64,000 nucleotides of DNA from the NCBI GenBank assembly GCA_000830175.1, contig JQIS01000031.1, positions 1-64,000 of the forward strand. The letters are read 5' to 3'. The position numbers and the translations under genes were made by a program. The DNA comes from Sulfurovum sp. FS08-3. GTDB lineage: Bacteria; Campylobacterota; Campylobacteria; Campylobacterales; Sulfurovaceae. This document shows positions 18,442 to 28,386 of the stretch, one piece after another. Each line of letters begins with the position of its first letter. The stretch's first letter is position 1. The notes beneath the pieces were generated by a model that ran no database searches, was not told the origin of the DNA, and worked only from the letters and a program-made list of their open reading frames with translations.

Positions 18442-19258
18442 CCATCATCCTCATGGAGAGATCTATCCAATTGGCTTGATGTATCGTAGCCCCCGTACTA
18501 ATAGCATCCACTCCGCTAGAGGCTATCGTGCGAATATTTTTTAGGGTGATATTTCCACTGGCTTCTAGCAAAATATGTGGGAAGTTAGCATTGCGGTAGG
18601 CAACTGCTCGAATCATCTCTTCAATACTCATATTATCGCACATAATAATATCTGCTCCTACTCTGCAAGCCTCTTTAAACATCTCAAGAGTTTCACACTC
18701 TATCTCGATCTTGCTTGTAAGAGGTATCTTTTGACGCGCTTGTGCCATAAACGCTCCCAAATCTTTAATGGTTTTGAGGTGTGTATCTTTGAGCATCAAA
18801 CAATCATCGAGTCCAAAGCGGTGATTAATCCCTCCGCCCAAACGCACCGCATACTTTTCAAAATCTCTCAATAGCGGTCGTGTTTTGCGGGTATCAAGAA
18901 GTCTAACGGGAAATTCGCCAATAGCCTCAACGTATTGCTTTGTGAGCGTTGCAATGGAGGAGGCGTGGTGTAGGATATTGAGAAGGGTTCGTTCAAGCAT
19001 AAGCAAAGTCGTATTGTCTCCTTGAATAGTGAGCAAATCCTCACCCTTGCCAAAACTCTGCCCATCATGAAAGCACCAATCTATCGTGACATCATAAAGC
19101 TTAGTTAATGGCTCTACATACTTTTGCCCAGCCAATACTCCATCGCTTTTGGCAACCACTCTAGCCTTAGCAGGAGTTGGCTCTACCACACGGGCAAAGA
19201 GATCGCCCCTGCCAATATCTTCAGCCAATACGGCTTTTATAAACTCTATCTCTTGCAT
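18434..19258 (-). CDS. nadC: Nicotinate-nucleotide pyrophosphorylase (quinolinate phosphoribosyltransferase)
   Basis: 274 residues, full length. It has the QPRTase features LAEDIGRGDLF near the start, LDTRKTRPLLRDFEKYAVRLGGGINHR in the core (broken only by normal spacing), IEIECET, and the C-terminal EASGNITLKNI and SSGVDAISTG that bind the phosphoribosyl group. It converts quinolinate and PRPP to nicotinate mononucleotide in de novo NAD synthesis. It leads the run nadC-dhh-M23-aguB. Confidence 0.95.
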   Translation of the reverse strand: MQEIEFIKAVLAEDIGRGDLFARVVEPTPAKARVVAKSDGVLAGQKYVEPLTKLYDVTIDWCFHDGQSFGKGEDLLTIQGDNTTLLMLERTLLNILHHASSIATLTKQYVEAIGEFPVRLLDTRKTRPLLRDFEKYAVRLGGGINHRFGLDDCLMLKDTHLKTIKDLGAFMAQARQKIPLTSKIEIECETLEMFKEACRVGADIIMCDNMSIEEMIRAVAYRNANFPHILLEASGNITLKNIRTIASSGVDAISTGATIHQANWIDLSMRMMDV

Positions 19259-19300
19259 ATTTCCTTCTATTTTTTAACTAACATTACGCACGTTCATTGG

Positions 19301-19380
19301 AAGTGGGACTTTAGTCCCACTTATTGGCTTGGTTAGTAATGACAACTAAATCTTGGCTTTTGGTGGGACTAAAGTCCCAC
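19301..19380. repeat. Paired GTGGGACT hairpins (BIME-like)
   Basis: Two short palindromes built on GTGGGACT / AGTCCCAC lie about 41 nt apart (19301-19322 and 19363-19380), with loops of TT and AA. This doublet layout is typical of REP/BIME units mobilised by RAYT transposases. No RAYT gene is adjacent. It fills the gap upstream of nadC. Confidence 0.7.
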
Positions 19381-19471
19381 TTCTAAGGCTGTAACATTTG
19401 AGGCTACAAATTCAAAGTTGTAATTTAAAATAATAACCAATCCAAACCCATAACCCACTAAAACCCATTAT

Positions 19472-19951
19472 TTAAAACTCGCCGTTAAGTATCTTTTTGA
19501 CAAATTCAATATTGTAAAAAAAGAGTATTTTAAAAAGGATTGAGAGAGTAGCCCCTTTTTCATCCACACGTTCAATAATTTTGCAACTTATCTTTTGCCC
19601 CTCTTTGGGTGTGATGGTAATCTCAATAGGTTTAAGAGTTTTGAGCGTATTGAGTGCCTCTTTGTGTGCTTTGGGAGTGAGTCCTTTGAAGATTTCGCCC
19701 TCTTTCTCTTCGTTGCGAATAAGCTTCAAGAGTCTTTCAAAGGTGGCTTTGTAGATGACTTTATTCCATACAATCTTACCATCAAGATAGTGAAAATTTT
19801 GATTTTTGTTGGTCAAAGGGTACTCATTGGACTCCTTGATGGCTTCAATCATCGTTAAAAAAGCATTTTTGCCACCCATCCCTGTAGTGATACGCTCTAA
19901 TTCTTGGGCAATCGCCACTTTTTGTTCTTGATTTAGTCTGTTGAAACTCAT
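19472..19951 (-). CDS. Hypothetical protein
   Basis: 159 residues, with no signal peptide or membrane segment. The N-terminal half is helical (LNQEQKVAIAQELERITTG) and the C-terminal half beta-rich (PIEITITPKEGQKISCKIIE). A ribosome site is present before the ATG and codon use is like the neighbours, so it is likely real. I do not recognise the family. It is divergent from lysA. Confidence 0.6.
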   Translation of the reverse strand: MSFNRLNQEQKVAIAQELERITTGMGGKNAFLTMIEAIKESNEYPLTNKNQNFHYLDGKIVWNKVIYKATFERLLKLIRNEEKEGEIFKGLTPKAHKEALNTLKTLKPIEITITPKEGQKISCKIIERVDEKGATLSILFKILFFYNIEFVKKILNGEF

Positions 19952-20059
19952 AATGCTCCGTTTAGATTTTTTGTGATTATAGCTGTATTATAATCATACT
20001 AATCAAATACAATGCAATATTAGGATAAAATAGCTCCAAAAATTGAATGAGGAAATGTT

Positions 20060-21265
20060 ATGAACATTGCGTTTAAATCCCTAGCCAACAAATACGGCAC
20101 ACCTCTTTATATCTATGATTTTGACTCTTTACAAGCACGTTATCTCTCTCTCAAAGAGGCATTTGAGGGGCAAAAATCCATTATTGCTTACGCTATCAAA
20201 GCCAACTCCAATCTCTCCGTTATCAAACGTCTAGCCTCTTTGGGTGCAGGGGCGGATTGTGTGAGTATCGGCGAAGTAAGACGGGCTTTAAAAGCAGGTG
20301 TGGATAGATACAAGATTATCTTTTCAGGAGTGGGCAAACAAGACCACGAAATCCAAGAAGCGTTGGAGAGTGAAATCCTTTTTATCAATCTCGAAAGCGA
20401 AGCCGAGATGAAACGGGTAGAATTTATCGCCAAACAATTGGACAAAGAGGCTAGAATCTCTATCAGGGTCAATCCCAATATCGATGCCAAAACCCATCCC
20501 TACATCGCCACAGGACTCCATGAGAGCAAGTTTGGTGTAGAGATAGATATGGCAAAACGGATGTATATCTACGCCAAAAACTCCCCCCATCTCAACCCTA
20601 TCGGGATTCATTTTCATATTGGTTCGCAGCTCACTCAGCTTGAGCCTATTCGTGAAGCGTGTGCCATTGTCGCCGATTTGACACGCTCTTTGCGTGCTAT
20701 TGATATTGATATTAAGTTTTTTGATATTGGCGGAGGCTTAGGTGTGCAATACTCCGATGAGATTACCATCGACCCCAAAGCCTATGCCAATGCTATCAAA
20801 GAAGCCACCAAAGGGCTAGATGTCACGATTATGTGCGAACCTGGACGCTACATTGTGGCTAATAGTGGCTATTTTTTGACCAAAGTGTTGTATGAAAAAC
20901 AAAATCCAACGCACCGTTTTGTGATTGTCGATGGAGCTATGAATGACCTTATACGCCCTAGTCTCTATGGAGCCTATCACAAAATTGAAGCCGTTGAGGT
21001 TGTGGGGGAGGAGTCACCCGCCAACGTCGTAGGACCCGTATGCGAAAGCGGTGATTTTTTTGGCAAAGGGGTTTATTTACCGCCTTTAGCTCCCAATGAT
21101 CTATTGGTTATTCACTCCGCAGGGGCTTACGGATTTACGATGTCTAGCAACTACAACACCCGTAACAAAAGTGCCGAAGTCGCCTTAGAAGAGGGCAAAG
21201 ATAGAGTTATTCGAGCCAGAGAGAGCTTTGAGGAGCTTATACGCCTAGAGGAGGAGTACCTCTAG
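20060..21265 (+). CDS. lysA: Diaminopimelate decarboxylase
   Basis: 401 residues. The PLP lysine sits in AYAIKANSN, and other motifs follow in order: HIGSQ, FDIGGGLGVQY (phosphate loop), CEPGRYIVAN, and CESGDFFGKG carrying the Cys and Asp of the shared active site. It decarboxylates meso-diaminopimelate to lysine. It begins TPLYIYDFDSL as is usual. A GAGGAAA ribosome site precedes the ATG. LysA is close kin to carboxynorspermidine decarboxylase, but length and motifs favour LysA. Confidence 0.93.
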   Translation: MNIAFKSLANKYGTPLYIYDFDSLQARYLSLKEAFEGQKSIIAYAIKANSNLSVIKRLASLGAGADCVSIGEVRRALKAGVDRYKIIFSGVGKQDHEIQEALESEILFINLESEAEMKRVEFIAKQLDKEARISIRVNPNIDAKTHPYIATGLHESKFGVEIDMAKRMYIYAKNSPHLNPIGIHFHIGSQLTQLEPIREACAIVADLTRSLRAIDIDIKFFDIGGGLGVQYSDEITIDPKAYANAIKEATKGLDVTIMCEPGRYIVANSGYFLTKVLYEKQNPTHRFVIVDGAMNDLIRPSLYGAYHKIEAVEVVGEESPANVVGPVCESGDFFGKGVYLPPLAPNDLLVIHSAGAYGFTMSSNYNTRNKSAEVALEEGKDRVIRARESFEELIRLEEEYL

Positions 21266-21527
21266 GTTTCTCAAATCCCAATATTGTGCTATTTGTTAAT
21301 CCACTATTTTTTGAGAAAATTATCCTATCGAAACAAACCCTTGACTTGCTTAAAATATCATCAACTCCTATTCGTAGTGACTCTACATTTGATAAATTTT
21401 TTTGAGATATTCATATTGAGGTGAATTTGTAAAGATTGTTATAGAATATCAAAAAGCTTAAAAGTGCCTATTTTGTGTGGTTTGATGGTGATTTTTAGAT
21501 GGTTATAGGTTGAGATAGATTGTGGGT

Positions 21528-21900
21528 TGGTGGAGATGAGGGGGATCGAACCCCTGTCCTAAAATAGCTAGAACCATGACTCTACATGCTTAGATGATGT
21601 TGTTTATTCTCGCTTAGTTTCGTACAACCAATCCAAAACTACACTAAACCAGCCTAAGGGTTCGTCTAAGAGCTAGGCAACTCGTAGATATAGTCATCAG
21701 ATATGATACCCCAAAATCTAGTTAAGATGACACTCACTAGCGAGGCAGTCCAAAAAGGTTAGTTAAACTTACGCTACTCGTGCGAAAGCTGGACGATAAT
21801 CTGTATTGTTTGCATTTATTGCGTTTGAGCCGTGTAACGGAGTTGCTCAGTCCGACATGCACATGACCCCGACTACTCCAGTCGAAACCAAGTCATCCCC
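21528..21900 (-). ncRNA. ssrA: tmRNA (transfer-messenger RNA)
   Basis: On the minus strand the RNA begins GGGGATGACTTGGTTTCGAC near 21900 and ends with the tRNA-like T arm GGGGTTCGATCCCC, then CATCTCCACCA at 21528. The CCA appears to be encoded. The resume frame near 21765-21810 reads ANNTDYRPAFARVA then TAA, a plausible proteolysis tag. It rescues stalled ribosomes with SmpB. It is a one-piece, non-permuted tmRNA of about 373 nt. Confidence 0.95.
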
Positions 21901-21929
21901 ATATACTTAGAAATATTAAGTAGATGATT

Positions 21930-21958
21930 AGTATAACATTTATATTTTTCTATGTCAA
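21930..21958 (-). promoter_or_regulatory. Sigma-70 promoter of ssrA
   Basis: On the minus strand TTGACA (21958-21953) and TATACT (21935-21930) are separated by exactly 17 nt. The expected transcription start falls about 20 nt ahead of the mature tmRNA 5' end, which suits RNase P processing. Palindrome copy 1 begins only about 50 nt upstream. Confidence 0.8.
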
Positions 21959-22008
21959 GGATTTAATGATAATATAAAGTGAAACGATATATAATTTCTT
22001 ATTCATTT

Positions 22009-22137
22009 AAATTAACAGGCTAATCGGTTAGCTCCTCCTGTTACCAATCGTATCCATAAGTGATGTTTTTCAGAGAAAAACATCACTTATGGATACGATT
22101 GGTAACAGGAGGAGCTAACCGATTAGCCTGTTAATTT
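22009..22137. repeat. Perfect long palindrome, copy 1 (63-bp arms, 3-nt loop)
   Basis: Bases 22009-22071 are the exact reverse complement of 22075-22137, leaving the 3-nt loop AGA. Each arm holds a smaller interrupted hairpin near its outer end: ACAG/CTGT outside GCTAA/TTAGC, loop TCGG, with a 5-nt bulge. The same arms recur at 53962-54085. The ends are A/T-rich and TA lies on both sides of ACAGGC...GCCTGT. It contains no reading frame. It resembles a fold-back or MITE-like mobile repeat, without a recognised family. Confidence 0.9.
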
Positions 22138-22384
22138 TAAATATTATAGGGTAAGGAATATCAGTTGTTGGGATTGGATTAAGGAGCAGATTAAAGAGGT
22201 GTTAGCATATTAGTTTGTTTTTTAAATGGTATTACATGCCGATTTGTTTTGGCATGAGAGTGATAGACTTGACACATCCCTTAAATCCTTTTTTTGGTTT
22301 AAAGATTTTACTTGGTGTTTGTTTGTCTATCGCTTTTATTTTTATGAAGTTAGGCAACCATAACGTGGTGAAACTGGACAAAAA

Positions 22385-25300
22385 CTATTTAAAACTGATG
22401 TCATTGGTTGTGATAGTCAAAGGAGAAGCATCTGGTTCTTTTGCCAGCCGCTTGGACTGCACCTCAATAATTGCCTGAAAAAGGTTGCGTACTTCGCGCC
22501 CGTTGCCAAAATGCCTGTCCCGCTGTGCATATTTGCTTTCCAATATATCACTGACACGTTCTTCTACCCCCTCTTCCAACATGAAGCAGTTTTCTTTGCA
22601 CAGCTTTTTGAAGATTAGCAACAATTCGTCCGATTGGTAATCATCAAAATGGATATAACGGGTGAAACGTGATTCAAGCCCTGGATTTGATTTAATGAAT
22701 TGGTGCATTGGGGCATCATAGCCAGCGACAATGACAGCCAATCGTTCACGTTTGTCTTCCATTTCCTTTAATAGGGTGTCGATAGCTTCCTTACCGAAAT
22801 CATGGAAGGAAGGTTGTTCGGGGGCAAGCGCATACGCCTCATCAATGAACAAAACACCGTCGAGCGCATCCTTGATTTTTTCCTTAGTCTGGTGGGCGGT
22901 ATGGCCGATGTACTGACCGACAAGACCACCACGGTCAACTTCAACGACATGCCCAGATTTGAGCAAGCCCAACGCACGGTAAATCTTCCCGATAAGGCGG
23001 GCGACCGTGGTTTTGCCTGTCCCTGGATTGCCAGTAAACACGAGATGCAGGCTAGTTTCGGCGAGTTTTCCAGTTTCCGCAAGACGGCGTTGGTTAGCCC
23101 TCGCCACATGAATCAGCTTGTCGATTTCGGCTTTAACTGCCTCAAGACCAATCATGGAATGCAGTTGCGCAAGACAGCCGTCAAGGTCAATGTCCATTGG
23201 CGGGCGCAAGTCGGGAATGTCTGCCAACAACAATTGGCTGATGTCAGCGGCATCATCCTCAGCCAGCCGTCCAGCTTGTTTTTCCATAACCATTTCAAAG
23301 AGATTCCGCACGGCACGGGCATTGCCAAAGTGTTCATCACGGATGCGGTGCATTTCTTGAAGCTGTGCCAACAATTCCTGCCAAACATCCTGTGCAAAAT
23401 GGAAATGGTGGTCAGCCAACAGCTTTTTCAAGATAGCTGCCAATTCCTCCAAGCTGTAATCATCAAAATGGATGTATCGGCTGAAGCGTGATTTCAAACC
23501 AGGGTTGGCTTCGATGAAATGGCGCATTGGGGTGTTGTAGCCCGCCACAATGACGGCGAGCCGGTCACGCCGATCTTCCATCAGTTTGAGCAGGGTATTG
23601 ATGGCCTCCTGACCAAAATCATTTTCACCACCTTGCACCAGTGCATAAGCTTCATCAATGAACAGGACACCATCCATAGCCTTGTTGACCTGCCCTTTCA
23701 CCAAGGGGGCGGTATGACCAATATATTTGCCTACTAGGTCGGAGCGTGTCACCTCAACAAGATGCCCTTTTTCCAGCAAGCCCACTTCGGCGTAGATTTC
23801 ACCGACAAGACGTGCCACAGTAGTTTTCCCCGTACCAGGGTTTCCAGTAAAAACCATGTGGAGTGAGAGCGATGTGGCTGGAAGCCCTTGCACCTTACGC
23901 TTTTGCTGAATTTTGGCAATGTTGCGTAGCTTTTTGATCTCATCCTTGACAGATTCAAGACCGATCAGCTTTTCCAGTTTTTCACTAGCTGAGTGGTCTA
24001 CAGAGAGGTTTTCTGTGGTTTTTGGCAAAACTACCTGCTCACTTTTTTGGGTAACAAATTTTGGGGCAACAAACTCATCTTCTTGTGCAAAAATAATTGG
24101 ACGCTGGATATTGGTAATATTTAGTACAGTGTTACTAGGTTCAGTAGCAAAAATAGCGGGATCATTCATGTTTTTCAACACACAGTTATCTACTTTTACA
24201 ATCGTATGTGGCAATGCCAATATAGCAACACCTTGCGGGCTATCCCCAAAGGTACAATTTCTTACATCCACAGCAGCTCCACTATATTGGGCCATAATAG
24301 CAGCCTTGCCCGCAGCTTTGAACGAACACCCATTAATTACGCCTCTAGAACTTTGCACAACAACTGCCCCCAGTGGCAAGTATAAGAAATCACTCTTTTC
24401 AATAAAGCCACTGGCGTTATTCGTCAACATAATTGTTGGTGCATTTTCATTACCACAATGGCTAAATTCGCCTTTTCTTAAGACAAGTTCTGCATTATTT
24501 TGAATGCCCAATGTTGTGTGCGGTATATCACGGAAATGTGCTTCTGTCATTTCAATATGGGTCGCTAGATCTGTCGCTATGAGTGCAATGTTAGTAGTTT
24601 TGTCAATTGTCAATCCACTTGCTTTAAGCTGACTGCCACCAGCAATGTAAATCGCATTACCACTGATGCCACTTATTTCGGTATTACTCACTTTGGCGTG
24701 CGACCTGCCCTCAAGGTAAATCCCATAGGATAAACAATTTGCTATTTCAACACCATCAAGCTCAACATTGGCGTTATCTTTGACATACACTGCCGTTATC
24801 AGACAGTCCTTAACGACAGTGTCCCGAATAAGGCAGGAAGTTTTCTCATTTTCAACAAAAATAGACGAGTAATTTGCACTTCTTGTAATTTTACATCCAA
24901 TAAACTCTGCCCTGCTTCCGCTGCGCACAACAGCCACATTGGCAGAGGTCATGTCATCAAACGTACTAGTACGAATAATCGCTTTACCCTGCTCATAAAG
25001 TGCTATGCTTGGGTGAGAACATTTGCTAAACGTACAACCTTGTATTTCAACAGAGGCAAGCTTGCTTACTTGAACCCCATTCCCAGATATGTTACCAATA
25101 GAACAATTTTTTATCTTAACATTGGCGTTTTCTCCACTTATAGAAATACTATAATCAAAAGTAGAGTCAATTATGCTAACACTCTTATTGTATAATTCTA
25201 ATTTATTGTTAAATCGGCAATTTTTCATTTCTCCATGATCTAATCTAATCTTACCAAAAGTTATATTTTCAAAAATTGCATTCTCACCATCAAAAAAATC

Positions 25301-25855
25301 CACCCTCACATTATCAGGGGAGCTTCCTTTGATGGTAATTTTTCTTGAACTACTCAGGCAATCATATCTCCCATCTGAAAGCTCTATGTTGTCACCATCT
25401 CTTAGTTCTTCTTTTACGATGTTCCATTCATCACTGGATTTAACCCTTACTATTCCATTATTACCTATCTCTTTATATTTTTGTTGAGCCTCTTTTTTCC
25501 TACGCTTTACCTCTTCTTCTTGTTCTTCTTCCCTACGTTTTTTCTCTTCCTCTTGTTTTTTTTCTTCCTCTTGTTTTTTTTCTCTTTGCTTTCGAGAATG
25601 CTCCGCATAGAGAATAGGCAAGTGTATCAGCCCACCAACAAACACAACGGCATTTACCAACTTAAGAAATATATTTATCCAACCAAGATTTGCCGATGAA
25701 AGAATCAATCCTATTGACCAAAACAGCACAACATAAAGCACTATAAAAGCGAGAGAACGACTGTCGCCACGAAAAAGAGTGTTTAAGAAATACACACCCA
25801 TACCAAAAGTGTACATACCACCCAATACATCTATCACAGAATCCATAAACAGCAC
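22385..25855 (-). CDS. Membrane-anchored beta-helix protein with tandem CbbX-like AAA+ domains
   Basis: 1156 residues. Hydrophobic segments (about 12-85) are followed by a highly charged Glu/Lys/Arg coiled coil (about 88-130). About 20 short repeats (roughly 150-590) follow, alternating I/V strands with Asn/Gly turns and reading like a right-handed parallel beta-helix ([15 protein letters not shown]-type units). Two AAA+ modules of the CbbX/SpoVK type come next: starts near 630 and 901, Walker [10 protein letters not shown] in both (about 671 and 942), Walker [11 protein letters not shown] in both, and Arg fingers in SRF. The AAA+ part is clearly richer in G+C than its neighbours, a sign of transfer. 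A decayed transposase lies just upstream. The function is unknown; remodelling of a membrane-linked assembly is a guess. Confidence 0.85.
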   Translation of the reverse strand: MLFMDSVIDVLGGMYTFGMGVYFLNTLFRGDSRSLAFIVLYVVLFWSIGLILSSANLGWINIFLKLVNAVVFVGGLIHLPILYAEHSRKQREKKQEEEKKQEEEKKRREEEQEEEVKRRKKEAQQKYKEIGNNGIVRVKSSDEWNIVKEELRDGDNIELSDGRYDCLSSSRKITIKGSSPDNVRVDFFDGENAIFENITFGKIRLDHGEMKNCRFNNKLELYNKSVSIIDSTFDYSISISGENANVKIKNCSIGNISGNGVQVSKLASVEIQGCTFSKCSHPSIALYEQGKAIIRTSTFDDMTSANVAVVRSGSRAEFIGCKITRSANYSSIFVENEKTSCLIRDTVVKDCLITAVYVKDNANVELDGVEIANCLSYGIYLEGRSHAKVSNTEISGISGNAIYIAGGSQLKASGLTIDKTTNIALIATDLATHIEMTEAHFRDIPHTTLGIQNNAELVLRKGEFSHCGNENAPTIMLTNNASGFIEKSDFLYLPLGAVVVQSSRGVINGCSFKAAGKAAIMAQYSGAAVDVRNCTFGDSPQGVAILALPHTIVKVDNCVLKNMNDPAIFATEPSNTVLNITNIQRPIIFAQEDEFVAPKFVTQKSEQVVLPKTTENLSVDHSASEKLEKLIGLESVKDEIKKLRNIAKIQQKRKVQGLPATSLSLHMVFTGNPGTGKTTVARLVGEIYAEVGLLEKGHLVEVTRSDLVGKYIGHTAPLVKGQVNKAMDGVLFIDEAYALVQGGENDFGQEAINTLLKLMEDRRDRLAVIVAGYNTPMRHFIEANPGLKSRFSRYIHFDDYSLEELAAILKKLLADHHFHFAQDVWQELLAQLQEMHRIRDEHFGNARAVRNLFEMVMEKQAGRLAEDDAADISQLLLADIPDLRPPMDIDLDGCLAQLHSMIGLEAVKAEIDKLIHVARANQRRLAETGKLAETSLHLVFTGNPGTGKTTVARLIGKIYRALGLLKSGHVVEVDRGGLVGQYIGHTAHQTKEKIKDALDGVLFIDEAYALAPEQPSFHDFGKEAIDTLLKEMEDKRERLAVIVAGYDAPMHQFIKSNPGLESRFTRYIHFDDYQSDELLLIFKKLCKENCFMLEEGVEERVSDILESKYAQRDRHFGNGREVRNLFQAIIEVQSKRLAKEPDASPLTITTNDISFK

Positions 25856-25984
25856 CTATTAAATATTAACTTAAAATGTTGCAGCTATTGCCATTTCAAC
25901 TTGTCTCCATAGTCGATCAAACTTTTGATTCTTGAATAGTATTCCGTTCAAGAACTAGGGCATTGGTAAAACTGTTATTGAATA

Positions 25985-26580
25985 TGGCAGGAAAAGTACA
26001 TCCCCATATCTCACAATCAGTCACCAAAGCAAGAGTTTTCCAATGTTTTTGGCATAATTCTCTTGTTGCAAATAATCCACCAAATACGAAAAAACTCTAT
26101 GGCAGGGATTATACCAAAACATTCAAAAATGTGTCTTGAAATTCTCAATCCAAAAAAGACTTTATTTTCTGTGCTTAAGGAAGAACTTGGCGTACTCCCT
26201 CCAAAAGAATAAAAGCTCATACGTATCCTTATTTTGCAGAGATTAAAAAGTTTGTTCATGATACAAAAATCACTAATCCTCCAAAACATCGTCAAGAGAT
26301 AGCAAGAGTATTTATAGCTAAAACTGTATATAGCCTTCAAACAACAAGGGATTTAATTGAACGCTTAAAAGTTGATTAATTACTACGAGTTATTTGTGGA
26401 TGGCGATATACTAGAAGTATTTCAAGTGAATCAACTGTTTAGTCCCCCTAAACTTCTGATTCAGATTGTTGCATCCAGTAAAGCAATGAAACAAATAAGA
26501 CAAGATGGTGAAGCAAAAAAAAAGGGGGGGGGTCAAACACTCTACTGGTTTTAGATATTTTAGAATATTGCGTTGATGCA
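25985..26580 (+). pseudogene. Decayed DDE transposase (DUF772-type)
   Basis: No frame is intact. One frame reads YPYFAEIKKFVHDTKITNPP, then KTVYSLQTTRDLIERLKVD, a stop, then VICGWRYTRSISSEST. This is the conserved N-terminal region of transposases that carry the LRRICGW...SESTFSRAF motif (DUF772 type). Another frame continues near 26460-26560 through an A9G9 run at 26515-26532. Stops and frame changes are many, so it is a relic. It borders the foreign-looking AAA+ gene and may record how that segment arrived. The rest of 25856-26695 holds no other gene that I can support. Confidence 0.65.
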
Positions 26581-26695
26581 TTTGAGGTAGTGTAGAGAGA
26601 GTATTAACTTGATAGCCTTGCTATAGTATAGAGAATATCCCTAAAGTGTTGGGTTTTGTATATCTCCCCATCCTCTTGTGGGATGGAGAAAAAGA

Positions 26696-27175
26696 TTATA
26701 AACAGCCCTTAAAGAAAGACTTTTGGGGTGGTGGTGGAGCTTCAAAGCCTGTAGCTAAAATCATGTTTTTGTTGCTATCGTAGCTGCCTTTGATAGTCAC
26801 TTCATTGCGACTCAACCCCTCTTCGATAGCGTGTGAAATATGAAATCCCTCTTGCGGTGATATTTCATAATATTTCCCCTCATTGTGTACAAAAAGTACA
26901 AGTTCTAGCTTCTCTTTGTCGCCAAACTCCCATTTTTTGAAACATTCACCCTCACCGCACACAATTGTTTCGAGTCGGCAATCGCTAAACATTCCCTCTT
27001 GTGCACACCATTTGGTCGTCAAAAAACCTTTTTTTTCAAAAGATGCTTTGGCTAATGGCGTGGCATGAGTAGGAGGCACAGTTGAGACGCTTACTGCTTT
27101 CTCATCGGTGCTACTGGCTTGTACGCCTGTAGCAAGAAGTAGCGATGTGGCTACGAATAATACTAATTTTTTCAT
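26696..27175 (-). CDS. Cys-rich exported small protein of the molybdoenzyme operon
   Basis: 159 residues from ATG 27175, which overlaps the TAA of the cytochrome gene (TAATG). It has a clear Sec signal (KKLVLFVATSLLLATGVQAS), then a mature part with five cysteines: WCAQEGMFSDC, VCGEGEC and a C-terminal FKGCL. There is no CxxCH, so no haem c is predicted. I do not recognise the family. Coupling to the gamma gene suggests a role in assembly or electron transfer of the molybdoenzyme. It takes the place where relatives encode a TorD-like chaperone, but it is exported and so is not such a chaperone. Confidence 0.7.
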   Translation of the reverse strand: MKKLVLFVATSLLLATGVQASSTDEKAVSVSTVPPTHATPLAKASFEKKGFLTTKWCAQEGMFSDCRLETIVCGEGECFKKWEFGDKEKLELVLFVHNEGKYYEISPQEGFHISHAIEEGLSRNEVTIKGSYDSNKNMILATGFEAPPPPQKSFFKGCL

Positions 27176-28386
27176 TACTTCACCTCTGCTTTTAGTGTCA
27201 ATAGATAAGCAACCGTATCGGCAATTTGCTTCTCGTCGCTCATCATTGGTGGCATGGTTGATACTCTTTCGCCTTTTTCGCCAAGGGTGTACCACGCTGT
27301 ATTTTTATGTGCGTTTCGATTATAACCTGGCACTACAACGGCACTGGGTTCTTTAATCGACTCAACCAAATAGGCATGAGTTGAGTATCCACCAATATTA
27401 CTAAGATTTGGAGCCATAGTAGGCATAGGTGCTACTTTGTCACCATACGAGTGGCAACTAGCACACATAGTATCGGCTAATGCTTTACCTGCAGCAGCAT
27501 CACCCTCGGGTTTTTTGGTAAGTTCCGTTACAAGTGCTTCGTCACCTTTTTTATCTTCAAAATCAACCGCTACCCAAGTTGAGAGATTTTTGAGACCGTC
27601 TCGCCCAAATTTTGCTCCATCCCAAACCGCAAATGCTACGGGGAATGCTCCTGATGCACCAAGATCAAGATAGTCATCTTTTATCTTTTTGCTCATGATA
27701 GCACTCCATCCCTCTTTATTATAACTCATATCCATTGTAAATGCAATACCATTATCACGAATTTGTGTCATAGAGCGAAAGCCCTCTGCAATATAGGCTC
27801 TTTGGTAATCGCTCATTGCAGCATCGCTTACATTTTTGTCAAACGCTGCCAAATCCTCTTCAAAGGCATTGGTGTTGTCACGATTGACTTGCAAGGCTAC
27901 TACTTGATTTCCATTTGGCTCATAATGCGTCATAACAGCTTTTTGCAAATGTACCAATACAGGTCGCCCCTCCGAACCCATGCCGATATAGGGAAGTTTT
28001 TGTGGGTCGCTAAAATTGGTTGGCAACTGCACCGCAAAACCATCGGCATACTCATTGGATGAGGATTTGATATCGGTGGCATTTTGCGTCTCATCTTTCC
28101 ACTCGATTTTGAAGGCTACATCATTTTTGTTGTAGATAGCCAATACCTTAGCCTCTTTTGCCACGTTTTGAGCGTTTAGCTCATTGGCATTTTTATCATT
28201 CATTTTGATAGTTGTTTGAGGATACAAGAGGAGATTAACCGCTTTTGCTTTGCTCCACACCTTATCGTCTGCTTTGATCTTTGATAGATCAACACCATCA
28301 TCAACTTTTACTGCATTAATGGATGGATTTGCCATTGCCGTAGTAGCCACAAAGGATGCGGCTAGAAGTGTTTTAAGTGTTTTCAT
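27175..28386 (-). CDS. Type II DMSO-reductase-family gamma subunit, haem b domain fused to cytochrome c
   Basis: 403 residues. A Sec signal (about 1-20) leads into an ethylbenzene-dehydrogenase-type haem-b domain (about 25-275; GFAVQLPTNF, AFAVWDGAKFGRDG and WVAVDF near its end). A short cytochrome c domain follows with CASCH at 308-312 and a likely Met ligand in STMPPMMSDEKQ. EbdC/DdhC-like gamma subunits usually carry haem b only, so the added haem c would pass electrons straight to or from soluble or membrane cytochromes. The ATG touches the stop of the beta gene. Confidence 0.85.
   Translation of the reverse strand: MKTLKTLLAASFVATTAMANPSINAVKVDDGVDLSKIKADDKVWSKAKAVNLLLYPQTTIKMNDKNANELNAQNVAKEAKVLAIYNKNDVAFKIEWKDETQNATDIKSSSNEYADGFAVQLPTNFSDPQKLPYIGMGSEGRPVLVHLQKAVMTHYEPNGNQVVALQVNRDNTNAFEEDLAAFDKNVSDAAMSDYQRAYIAEGFRSMTQIRDNGIAFTMDMSYNKEGWSAIMSKKIKDDYLDLGASGAFPVAFAVWDGAKFGRDGLKNLSTWVAVDFEDKKGDEALVTELTKKPEGDAAAGKALADTMCASCHSYGDKVAPMPTMAPNLSNIGGYSTHAYLVESIKEPSAVVVPGYNRNAHKNTAWYTLGEKGERVSTMPPMMSDEKQIADTVAYLLTLKAEVK

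Noticed and set aside
20060-21265. Carboxynorspermidine decarboxylase instead of LysA
   Set aside because: Length, TPLYIYDFDSL start, HIGSQ, CEPGRY and CESGDFF all fit diaminopimelate decarboxylase.
22009-22137. Palindrome as a bidirectional terminator or attC-type site
   Set aside because: Arms of over 60 bp without T runs, a second copy inside broken genes, and no integrase or core site nearby.
22215-22478. Plus-strand frame with a hydrophobic stretch
   Set aside because: Its 3' third overlaps the end of the large AAA+ gene on the other strand, it has no good ribosome site, and no family look. It may be a relic but is not supported.
26017-26340. Minus-strand 107-residue frame
   Set aside because: It is the shadow of the decayed transposase, whose readable motifs are on the plus strand.
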